The notes under the pieces were generated by a model, which searched no databases, had not been told where the DNA came from, and saw nothing but the letters and a program-made list of their open reading frames with translations. A DNA stretch of 35,235 nucleotides from Candidatus Coproplasma stercoripullorum (GTDB taxonomy: Bacteria > Bacillota > Clostridia > Christensenellales > Borkfalkiaceae), in assembly GCA_018712405.1 (NCBI GenBank), contig DVHB01000058.1, positions 1-35,235 of the forward strand, written 5' to 3'. The translations under genes and the position numbers were made by a program. This document shows, piece after piece, positions 24,595 through 31,460 of this stretch (the first letter of the stretch is position 1; every line of letters starts with the position of its first letter).

Positions 24595-26028
24595 ATGAAA
24601 AAAATTGTTACCGTAATTGTTGCCGCGGCAGTTTGCGCGGCCGCCCTTTCTCTTGCCGCATGCGCGGGCGGAAATGAGCGAACGACCTATGACTTAACGT
24701 GCAGCTACAGCGCCGAAAGCGGAGCGCTTGAGGCAGATTGCACGGTGAACTATGTTAACACAGGCGCCGATACCGATATTGTAAAATTCAATCTGTACGG
24801 CAACGCCTTCCGCGAGGGCGCGCTTTACAGGCCGATATCCGACGAGCTCTCGGCAAGCGCGTACTACAACGGAAGCAGCTACGGCGGCATGGAGATAACC
24901 GCCGTTACGGGGGGCGAATGGCGCATTTGCGGAGAGGACGAAAACATTCTGGAAGTAACCTTGCCCGATACGCTGGGCAGCGGCGACAGCTGCGAGATAG
25001 AGATATCCTATACGCTCAGGCTGGCCGAAGTCAACGGCCGCACGGGCATAGCCGAACACGCCGTCAACCTGGGCAACTTTTACCCCGCAGCCTGCGTGCG
25101 GGACGATGAAGGGGAGTTTATCGAGTGCGTGTATTACAGCGACGGCGATCCCTTTTTATCGGACTGCGCCGACTACAGCGTGCAGGTAACCGTACCGGCG
25201 GGTTACACCGTGGCGGCGAGCGGAGCGCTTGAGGAGAGCGAGGGGAACACTTATACATACTCGCTTGAAAACGCGCGCGATTTTGCCATGGTACTCTCAG
25301 ACGAGTTCGAGCGGCTCTCCCTGGAGGTGGACGGGACCGTCGTATACTACTACTATTACTCCGACGAGAACGCGCAGGCAAAACTTGCCGCCGCGTGCGA
25401 CAGTCTTGCGTACTTTGAAGATACCTTCGGCGATTACGCCTGGCCTACCCTCTCAGTGGTGCAGACGGGCTTTGCGGCGGGCGGCATGGAGTATCCCGCG
25501 CTCACAATGATAAACGGAGAACTGGACGGGAGCGATGCCTTTTCCGCCATAGTGCACGAAAACGCGCACCAATGGTGGTATGCCATGGTGGGCAGCGACC
25601 AGCTGAACTGTGCGTGGCAGGACGAGGGACTGACCGAATATTCGACGCTGATGTTCTTTGAAAACAGCCCCGAATACGGGATCACCCGCACGGGGCTGGT
25701 GAACTCGGCGATATCCTCATACCGCGCCTACTTTACGGTATATAACCAGATTTTCGGCGACGCGAATACGGCGATGACGAGGCACCTCAAAGACTTTGTG
25801 AGCGATTACGAATATGTGAACATAGCCTACAACAAGGGGCTGATACTCTTCGATACGTTGCGCGAGTCAATAGGCGACGAGCGGTTTGTTGCGGGGCTCA
25901 AGAGCTATTTTGCCGCAAACTGCGGCAGGACCGCCTCGCCCGAAGATCTCATTGCCTGCTTCGAAGGCACGGGCGTGGACGTTGACGGACTGTTTGAAAG
26001 TTTCATCGAGGGAAAGGTAATTATTTAA
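24595..26028 (+). CDS. M1-family metallopeptidase lipoprotein
   Basis: Predicted membrane-anchored zinc aminopeptidase, 477 aa. Signal peptide with lipobox LAAC (Cys23). An N-terminal beta domain is followed by the substrate-binding GGMEYP (296-301), the HExxH motif HENAHQWW (321-328) and the third zinc ligand Glu344 in DEGLTEYS, exactly 18 residues after His325. It lacks the large C-terminal helical domain of classic M1 enzymes, as do other short bacterial members. No ribosome site or promoter is obvious in 24466-24594. The transcript ends at the hairpin at 26076. Confidence 0.9.
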   Translation: MKKIVTVIVAAAVCAAALSLAACAGGNERTTYDLTCSYSAESGALEADCTVNYVNTGADTDIVKFNLYGNAFREGALYRPISDELSASAYYNGSSYGGMEITAVTGGEWRICGEDENILEVTLPDTLGSGDSCEIEISYTLRLAEVNGRTGIAEHAVNLGNFYPAACVRDDEGEFIECVYYSDGDPFLSDCADYSVQVTVPAGYTVAASGALEESEGNTYTYSLENARDFAMVLSDEFERLSLEVDGTVVYYYYYSDENAQAKLAAACDSLAYFEDTFGDYAWPTLSVVQTGFAAGGMEYPALTMINGELDGSDAFSAIVHENAHQWWYAMVGSDQLNCAWQDEGLTEYSTLMFFENSPEYGITRTGLVNSAISSYRAYFTVYNQIFGDANTAMTRHLKDFVSDYEYVNIAYNKGLILFDTLRESIGDERFVAGLKSYFAANCGRTASPEDLIACFEGTGVDVDGLFESFIEGKVII

Positions 26029-26075
26029 AGAAATAAATTATATTAATTTAATTTATTATATAATTGAAATCGAAA

Positions 26076-26118
26076 CGGAGCGGCGCGCTGAATTTCATTC
26101 GCGCGCCGCTCCGCTTTT
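26076..26118. terminator. Terminator between convergent genes
   Basis: A perfect 13-bp stem, CGGAGCGGCGCGC with GCGCGCCGCTCCG and a 12-base loop, is followed by CTTTTA on the plus strand. It ends the M1 peptidase transcript and may also serve the opposing gene, whose strand shows only a short T-run. Confidence 0.7.
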
Positions 26119-26174
26119 ACCGATATACAGTTTAATTAACCGTTTTTTATTTCATTTTTTCCGTCGTTTTCACT

Positions 26175-27617
26175 TTAACTTTTTTTATTCAAAAACTTTT
26201 TCTTGTCGCGATTTACAATTACAACCGTAACAATCAGTCCGACGATTGCGCAGAGGAGCGGAACTGGAAGCAGAAGCACTATTGTAACGACTATATATGC
26301 CCAGCCGTAGCCCGTGTATTCGGGGTTGCTTGAAGAACACAATGTGAAATAAAGTTCACCCCCGGGAAGCCCTTCAAACGTGGCAGTATAACCGCCCTCG
26401 TCCGCGGCTTCAAAGACATCGCCGGCCGAGCTATGCAGAATATACCCGTCGTAATTTATGCGCACGGTGAGCGTGCCGAAGTCAGCCCAGCCCGCCGCGG
26501 GTGAGATATAGTAATAATAGTCGTAGGTATACGGCTCGCTGTCTATGCCGATATCGGGATAGACGGGCACGGTGACCGAATTTATTAAAGTTCCGCCCGA
26601 TGGAATGGTCACTTCATACTCCAGCCAGCGCATGGCCGTATACAAACCGCGTTGCAGGTTCTCCACGCTTTCGCTGCCGCGGTATGCATGCTCCGACATA
26701 TAGAAAACTATGTAATTGAACCAGTCGCAATCGCTCACGTTTGCAAAGAGCTGCGGCTTTATCCTGCGGATAAACTCTATAAACGTGATGCCGCCTGCGG
26801 GCTCGGGCGCGGCAACGGGCGTATCCTCTGCCGTGGCAAGCGTATGGCCGTCGCTGCCGCCCACGGGGACGTATGTGCGGCTGTAGAACTGTAAGTCATC
26901 GGGCACGGCGCCCGCGAAATACAGCTCGTCGCCCTCATCGAGTTCTATAAACACCTGCGAGCCGTCGTAGCCGCAACTCCTGCCGTCGTAAAAGGCATAA
27001 AAATTGTTTCCTTCGGTAAATTTTGCAACGAGATATTCACCCTCGCCCTCCTGCCGCTCATAGACCGTTACGGAGCTTTCATATGAGAGTACGCCGTCCC
27101 CGGCGGGCAGGGAAAGAAGATTTTGCCGCGCCTCGTTGAAATTGAAGCCCGAACCGATGTCGGAATTTCCCCTGCCGTCGTACGAAAGGCGGTAGGAAAA
27201 ATCCAAGGGCGCGTCATTTTCGCCCGTGGTCACAGAAAAGAGAGGCGAATCGCTGAATTGTCCTTCATTCCCTGCCCAATAATCGGGCAGACTGCCGAAC
27301 GGGAAGAGCATTCCCACCGTTAAATCTTCGGCAGCGGGGTTAAAAAAGGTGTAGCGCGCCGTCACGGTGGAATCGTAACTGCCAAAATCGTTCAAGTCGG
27401 GATAGTCCGTTATGTTGAAGGTGAGGAGTTCGCTCTCCACCTCTATCGGGCAGTCCTCCAAGGGATACACACCCGTGCCGCCCACGCCGAAGTAGTAGCC
27501 CGGCCCCGAGTTTGCCGAGGCGGGCAGCGCACGGGGAATAAATATGAGCGCGCACAGCGCCGCCGCGGCAAGCGCGGCGCACATAAATATTCTGTTTTTC
27601 AGCGCCTTACTTTTCAT
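26175..27617 (-). CDS. Surface-anchored protein of unknown function
   Basis: 480 aa from the ATG at 27615-27617, which has a GAGGTGAT ribosome site; the frame opens 14 codons earlier. An N-terminal signal peptide ends near ASANSGPG. A large extracytoplasmic region of mostly beta character follows, then one C-terminal membrane helix (about residues 440-470, YIVVTIVLLLPVPLLCAIVG) and a Lys-rich cytoplasmic end. The topology is that of a type I anchored exoprotein. Tyr/Asp-rich stretches (TYDYYYYISP) and the early GYYFGVGGTGVYPLEDCPIEV segment are the most distinctive parts. I do not recognise a family or catalytic motif. It faces the M1 lipoprotein across a shared terminator. Confidence 0.75.
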   Translation of the reverse strand: MKSKALKNRIFMCAALAAAALCALIFIPRALPASANSGPGYYFGVGGTGVYPLEDCPIEVESELLTFNITDYPDLNDFGSYDSTVTARYTFFNPAAEDLTVGMLFPFGSLPDYWAGNEGQFSDSPLFSVTTGENDAPLDFSYRLSYDGRGNSDIGSGFNFNEARQNLLSLPAGDGVLSYESSVTVYERQEGEGEYLVAKFTEGNNFYAFYDGRSCGYDGSQVFIELDEGDELYFAGAVPDDLQFYSRTYVPVGGSDGHTLATAEDTPVAAPEPAGGITFIEFIRRIKPQLFANVSDCDWFNYIVFYMSEHAYRGSESVENLQRGLYTAMRWLEYEVTIPSGGTLINSVTVPVYPDIGIDSEPYTYDYYYYISPAAGWADFGTLTVRINYDGYILHSSAGDVFEAADEGGYTATFEGLPGGELYFTLCSSSNPEYTGYGWAYIVVTIVLLLPVPLLCAIVGLIVTVVIVNRDKKKFLNKKS

Positions 27618-27703
27618 AGATATCACCTCGCCCTGCTGTTTCCGATATAAGTATAACATATGCGCGGATGCATTTCAAGAGCAAATTTTTTTACACCGTT
27701 TGC

Positions 27704-27732
27704 TTGCCAAAAGGAATATAATGCATTATAAT
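27704..27732 (+). promoter_or_regulatory. Sigma-A promoter for corA with an overlapping palindrome
   Basis: TTGCCA (27704-27709), 17 bases, TATAAT (27727-27732). A perfect 14-bp palindrome, TATAATGCATTATA (27717-27730), overlaps the -10 box and resembles an operator; it recalls PerR/Fur-type AT-rich boxes but its centre spacing differs. Confidence 0.7.
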
Positions 27733-27739
27733 TATAGTG

Positions 27740-27951
27740 CGCTGATATGGCGTACCGCGAAATGCAGGGCGAAAACGCTCAATTTTTTTGCGGCCGGAGA
27801 TTTTTATGGACCCATATTACAGTTGTAGCTGTAAAACAGTTCTGATTTTCACAAAACATTGATATAGGATAAATTCCGTACCGCGACTTTACCGAGGCAC
27901 GGGTTTTGTCCCGTGCATTTTTTTAACTTTTTTTAAGGCGGTAAAAGCAAT
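27740..27951 (+). promoter_or_regulatory. corA leader with an internal intrinsic terminator (candidate attenuator)
   Basis: A ~212-nt untranslated leader. At 27897-27924, GCACGGG and CCCGTGC with a six-base loop are followed by ATTTTTTT, a textbook terminator 28 nt before the corA ATG and after its promoter. The leader also has a TTACAG/CTGTAA hairpin (near 27819-27836) and the direct repeat CGTACCGCGA near 27751 and 27878, the second copy just ahead of the terminator. This fits conditional termination by an ion-sensing RNA, but I do not recognise the ykoK M-box or another known class. Confidence 0.55.
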
Positions 27952-28956
27952 ATGGTACAGTTCTTCCGCACATCGGAAAGGCGCCCTTTGAACCAGCTTG
28001 AAAAATTCGAGCCTCTCTGCTGGGTGGATATGATAAACCCCACCGACGACGAAGTTGAGGACGTGGCGGCGATTTCGGGCATATCAGAGGATATGCTCGC
28101 CTCCGCGCTCGACGACGAGGAGCGCGCCCGTGCCGAGATAGACGACGGCAACTACATGTTCATCCTCGACTGTCCAGTTATAGAGGAGGGCGACAGCGGC
28201 GACGTTTACTCCACCCTCCCCCTAGCCGTGATATACAACTCGAAGTGCGTAGTTACGGTATCGTTAAAGGGCAACCCTGTTCTGAAGGACTTTATCACGG
28301 GCAGGCAGAAGGTGCTCACAGAAAAGCCTGTGCTGTTCACATTAAACTTTATGCTTGGCAACGCTAAACGCTTTTTGAACGTGCTCACGCAGATCGACAG
28401 AAAATCGCGCCGCGTTCAGGCCGAGCTGGGCAGGACGATGAAAAACGAGGAGATAGCGCAGCTATTGGACCTCGAAAACTCGCTCGTATACATCTCAACC
28501 TCGTTGAATTCAAACTACAGCGTACAGGAAAAACTGTCAAAAGCCGAGGCCGTGACCACGCGCGAGGACTATCAGGACCTGTATGACGACGTGGCTATTG
28601 AGAGCAAGCAGGCCATGGAGATGTGCAACATATATAAAGATATTCTAACGGTGACGATGGACGCCTACGGCTCGATGATCTCCAACAACGCCAACGACAG
28701 CATGAAAAAACTGACCGTAATCACCGTGCTTCTCGCCATACCCACCATGATAGCGGGCTTCTGGGGCATGAACGTCGTGGTGCCCGGCCAGATAGGCGAA
28801 GACGGCTCGTCGTCTGTGTGGTTCTGGATAATACTCGCCGCAACGCTCGTTTTAACGGTAGCCGTGGGAATATTTCTCGGCAAGTTCATGCGCTCGGGCG
28901 GCGCGATAAAACGCACAAGACGTGCGAGGCGCCGTAAAGATAAGGATAAAAAATAA
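27952..28956 (+). CDS. corA: CorA-family divalent cation transporter
   Basis: Inner-membrane Mg2+ (or Co2+/Ni2+) channel, 334 aa. A large N-terminal cytoplasmic domain with coiled helices (about 140-250) is followed by two membrane helices (about 252-271 and 290-312). The signature GMN tripeptide sits at 272-274 (GFWGMNV), followed by a short acidic periplasmic loop and a Lys/Arg-rich C-terminus. The ribosome site is a modest AAGGCGG. It is followed after one base by a zinc-ribbon gene. Its leader ends in an intrinsic terminator, so expression may be attenuated by an ion signal. Confidence 0.93.
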   Translation: MVQFFRTSERRPLNQLEKFEPLCWVDMINPTDDEVEDVAAISGISEDMLASALDDEERARAEIDDGNYMFILDCPVIEEGDSGDVYSTLPLAVIYNSKCVVTVSLKGNPVLKDFITGRQKVLTEKPVLFTLNFMLGNAKRFLNVLTQIDRKSRRVQAELGRTMKNEEIAQLLDLENSLVYISTSLNSNYSVQEKLSKAEAVTTREDYQDLYDDVAIESKQAMEMCNIYKDILTVTMDAYGSMISNNANDSMKKLTVITVLLAIPTMIAGFWGMNVVVPGQIGEDGSSSVWFWIILAATLVLTVAVGIFLGKFMRSGGAIKRTRRARRRKDKDKK

Positions 28957-28957
28957 C

Positions 28958-29155
28958 ATGCCCATACTTCAGTACAAATGTCCCTCCTGCGGAAAAGAGT
29001 TTGAGGAACTCGTTAAAAAATTTGACGACGAAGTCGTTTGCCCCGCGTGCGGAGCGGCCGCCGAAAGAAGCTACAGCGGAACGATGTTTTCTTCGACCGG
29101 CACGCACGTAAAGCGCTGCAGCGGCAACTGTAAGACATGCGGAGGATGCAAATAA
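28958..29155 (+). CDS. FmdB-type zinc-ribbon protein
   Basis: 65 aa. It starts MPILQYKCPSCGKEFE and has a second CPAC pair, the two-CxxC zinc ribbon of the FmdB regulatory-protein family. A Cys-rich end (CSGNCKTCGGCK) adds four more cysteines. The ATG lies one base after the corA stop with AAGGATAA upstream, so it is co-transcribed and coupled. The frame extends 12 codons into corA but the MPxxxY start fits the family. Molecular function is not established. Confidence 0.9.
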   Translation: MPILQYKCPSCGKEFEELVKKFDDEVVCPACGAAAERSYSGTMFSSTGTHVKRCSGNCKTCGGCK

Positions 29156-29245
29156 AAAGATTCACGAATTTTTCGTTATTATTTCGAGCAAAGTCAATAG
29201 ATAAAACCGTTCGATTCCGTTTAAAAAATTAAAATTGAGTCAATA

Positions 29246-29278
29246 AATTCCCTGCGAAAATCCGCGGGGAATTTTTTT
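29246..29278 (+). terminator. Terminator of corA-zinc ribbon, abutting the next start codon
   Basis: AATTCCCTGCG (29246-29256) pairs with CGCGGGGAATT (29263-29273; one G-U) and runs into seven Ts ending at 29278. The next ATG begins at 29279. The only Shine-Dalgarno-like string for that gene (GGGGA) is inside the stem. Confidence 0.8.
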
Positions 29279-29698
29279 ATGAAATTTTTTAAAATTTTGG
29301 GGATTGTTGCATGCTTTGCGGCATGCGCCGCATGCCTTACCGCTTTTAACAGCAATACCTGCTTTGCCGAGGGGGAAAGTTACACCTTCTTTTGCGGCGA
29401 CACCTCGCGCGACTGCCGCATTATAACCGTAGAGAGCGGCGCGGCGCTTAAAAAGCTGACTTTGCGCGACATAAACGGCGAGAGCACTGCCTATCCCGAG
29501 CTCGATATAGCTGAATTTTTGGACGAAGTAAACGGGCAGATCATTTTTACCGAAGAGCTCACGGACAGCACAAACTACTACTGCTCGGCAAACCTGCCGT
29601 ATTCGGTCGAGCTGTACGGCAAGCAGATAAACCTGCATATCTGCGTTAAAGAGGGGCAGACGATAGTCGCAAGCCCGATAATATTTGGCGGATACTAA
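29279..29698 (+). CDS. Small secreted protein of unknown function
   Basis: 139 aa with a signal peptide (MKFFKILGIVACFAACAACL ... CFA, cleavage near residue 30) and a soluble exported domain of about 105 aa. The C-terminal segment SVELYGKQINLHICVKEG followed by SPIIFGGY loosely resembles the end of YwmB-like exported proteins; I hold that only weakly. Two Cys pairs could form disulfides. Its start codon directly follows a terminator T-run, so translation would need melting of that hairpin or a separate promoter, which I cannot find. Confidence 0.65.
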   Translation: MKFFKILGIVACFAACAACLTAFNSNTCFAEGESYTFFCGDTSRDCRIITVESGAALKKLTLRDINGESTAYPELDIAEFLDEVNGQIIFTEELTDSTNYYCSANLPYSVELYGKQINLHICVKEGQTIVASPIIFGGY

Positions 29699-29704
29699 GA
29701 CTGT

Positions 29705-29812
29705 TCACGAAAAACCTTTTGCCTTTGTCAAAATCTTTTTCCGTGAGATTTTATTTTGTCGTAGGACGGCTTTACCCCCGAACTAAATTCGGGCTGCCGT
29801 TATTCGGCATTA
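29705..29812. repeat. Dispersed two-hairpin repeat, copy 2
   Basis: Homologous to 3193-3280. Hairpin 1 is TCACGAAAAA (29705-29714) with TTTTT-C-CGTGA (29736-29746), keeping the bulged C but with a longer loop. The shared ATTTTGTCGTA follows. Hairpin 2 is ACGGC (29766-29770) with GCCGT (29796-29800), enclosing CCCGAA-CTAAA-TTCGGG. The tail TTCGGCATTA is shared. Paired positions differ from copy 1 in a compensating way. The rest of 29813-29970 shows a short tandem ATTTATAATG unit and no gene. Confidence 0.75.
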
Positions 29813-29970
29813 ATAATTTATAATGACCAATTTATAATGCCCAAAAATTCCGCTTCAGATTCAGGCAAAAAATTTTGGCGGGGCATGTATAAAACAAAAC
29901 CGCGCGGGCAATAAACACTGGGCGAGGCGAAAGATCAACGCTTTAGCCGCATAAAAAAGGAGAACGCGAA

Positions 29971-30633
29971 ATGAACGAACATGAACAGAAACCTAAAAAC
30001 AAAAGATTATTGACCTACTATCTTATACTTGGCGCATGCATACTGATAATTGCCGCGGTTGCAGTTGCGGTCACGCTTTCGCTCACGCTTGGCGGCAACG
30101 ATATGACCATTGACGACGATACCGACCAGACTGTCGACGGCGACGACGACAACGACGACGAAACGCCCGACGACGGCGACGATGAAGACGATGACGACGC
30201 CGACGATACCGGCAACGAAACCACATTCCTTATGCCCGTAACTGAAGTCGACGCAATAAACAGCTACGGTTTTTACCACAATACCACGCTCGACAAATAC
30301 TATCTGCATACGGGTATAGACTTTGCGGGCGAAGCGGGCGACGAAGTGTACGCCGTGCTGGACGGCACCGTGGAGAGCATCGTGAGCGACCCGATACTTA
30401 CGGGGACGACGATAACAATTGCGCACGAAAACGGACTTACGACTACCTACACCTTTGTAGACGCGGCAGAGGGCCTTGAAGCCGGCGACACGGTTGCGCG
30501 CGGCGACGTCATCGCCACTGTTGCAGAGGCAATGGGTCAGGAATATAAAGACGGCGCGCATCTGCACTTTGAAGTGTTTTTGAACAACGAACCCGTCGAT
30601 CCCGAGACTTACCTTGAGATCACAGAAAAGTAA
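29971..30633 (+). CDS. Membrane-anchored M23/LytM-domain protein with acidic linker
   Basis: 220 aa. Short cytoplasmic N-terminus, one membrane helix (14-40), a very acidic linker (47-82, mostly Asp), then a LytM/M23 domain. The zinc ligands His113 and Asp117 (HTGIDFAG) and the His197-x-His199 motif (GAHLHFEV) are present. The histidine normally found in the YxHL strand is replaced by Phe162 (TYTFVD), so activity is doubtful. The layout recalls SpoIIQ-type proteins, which are single-pass LytM proteins of the sporulation channel, but no partner gene is here. A strong AAAAAGGAGAACG site precedes the ATG. Confidence 0.85.
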   Translation: MNEHEQKPKNKRLLTYYLILGACILIIAAVAVAVTLSLTLGGNDMTIDDDTDQTVDGDDDNDDETPDDGDDEDDDDADDTGNETTFLMPVTEVDAINSYGFYHNTTLDKYYLHTGIDFAGEAGDEVYAVLDGTVESIVSDPILTGTTITIAHENGLTTTYTFVDAAEGLEAGDTVARGDVIATVAEAMGQEYKDGAHLHFEVFLNNEPVDPETYLEITEK

Positions 30634-30659
30634 TCCGACATAACTTCTTATCCCCCTAT

Positions 30660-30768
30660 TTACCGCCGCTGCAACTAAAGTTGCAGCGGCGGTAACCCTT
30701 TGCGCCGCAGGCGCAAATCAACGCATGGCGAAGCCATTCATAACTTGTAACTTTGCGCTATAGTGCGC
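30660..30768. repeat. Cluster of four consecutive palindromes
   Basis: TTACCGCCGCTGCAACT/AGTTGCAGCGGCGGTAA, a perfect 17-bp stem with two-base loop (30660-30695); TTTGCGCC/GGCGCAAA (30699-30717); ATGGC/GCCAT (about 30724-30737); TGCGC/GCGCA (about 30752-30768). The first lies 27 bp past the M23 stop but has no T-run. The series looks like a compact repetitive element and not a simple terminator. Confidence 0.6.
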
Positions 30769-30803
30769 ATGAAAAATATTAAAAATTAATTTTAAATTTA
30801 ATA

Positions 30804-30832
30804 TTGCAATTTTCCGCGCGCGGAATTATAAT
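30804..30832 (+). promoter_or_regulatory. Nitroreductase promoter with a palindromic spacer
   Basis: TTGCAA (30804-30809), 17 bases, TATAAT (30827-30832). The spacer contains the perfect 14-bp palindrome TTCCGCGCGCGGAA (30812-30825), well placed for a repressor. Confidence 0.7.
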
Positions 30833-30862
30833 TGAACTGCAAATAACGACGGAGGTTTTATT

Positions 30863-31372
30863 ATGAACGTGACCGAGGCCATACGCGCAAGGCGGAGCAT
30901 ACGCAAATTTACGGGCGCGGAGATACCGCAGGAACACCTTGACGCCATTTTAGAGGCGGCCATGCTTGGCCCGAGCGCGCGCAACATGAGGCCGTATGAG
31001 TTTGCCGTGGTAAAAGACAGGGCGCTTTTAAAAGAATTGAGCGAGGCCTGCCCCCGCTGGTATATGGCCGAAGGCGCAGCCTGCGTTATCATCGTTTTCG
31101 CCCGTCCCGACCTTGAGGAGGGGCTGGGGCACGAGTTCTGGCAGCAGGACTGCTCCGCCGCGACCGAAAATATCCTGCTGCAGGCACTGGAGCTGGGCTA
31201 CGGCACCTGTTGGTGCGGCGTATATCCCATTGCAGAGCGCGTTGCCGCCATCAGGAGGATACTCGGCACAGGCGAAAATTCCGTCCCCGTTTCGCTCATA
31301 CCCATGGGCGTGCCCGCAGAACACCCCGCGCCGCGCGGACATTACGAAAAATCGCGTGTTAAATACTATTGA
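30863..31372 (+). CDS. Nitroreductase-family FMN oxidoreductase
   Basis: 169 aa, a short single-domain member of the FMN-dependent nitroreductase superfamily. The N-terminal ARRSIRKF motif binds the FMN phosphate. It is followed by AAMLGPSARNMRPYEF, the dimer-interface core (CSAATENILLQALELGYGTCWCGV) and a C-terminal GVPAEHPAPRG segment typical of FMN contacts. A GGAGG ribosome site precedes the ATG. It is monocistronic behind a promoter with a palindromic spacer, consistent with inducible control. The substrate cannot be told from the sequence. Confidence 0.93.
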   Translation: MNVTEAIRARRSIRKFTGAEIPQEHLDAILEAAMLGPSARNMRPYEFAVVKDRALLKELSEACPRWYMAEGAACVIIVFARPDLEEGLGHEFWQQDCSAATENILLQALELGYGTCWCGVYPIAERVAAIRRILGTGENSVPVSLIPMGVPAEHPAPRGHYEKSRVKYY

Positions 31373-31401
31373 CAAAATTTATATAGAGCACAAACAGCAG
31401 C

Positions 31402-31436
31402 GTGCCCGCACGGCGTAAAGCCGTGCGGGCATGTTT
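31402..31436. terminator. Terminator between nitroreductase and lipoprotein genes
   Basis: TGCCCGCACGGC (31403-31414) and GCCGTGCGGGCA (31420-31431), a perfect 12-bp stem with GTAAA loop, followed on the plus strand by TGTTTATAATTTT. It sits 30 bp from each convergent stop codon. Confidence 0.75.
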
Positions 31437-31460
31437 ATAATTTTATTTTCTATTAACGAA

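Noticed and set aside
27740-27951. M-box (ykoK) magnesium riboswitch upstream of corA
   Set aside because: I could not match its conserved core motifs; only the promoter, terminator and hairpins are supported.
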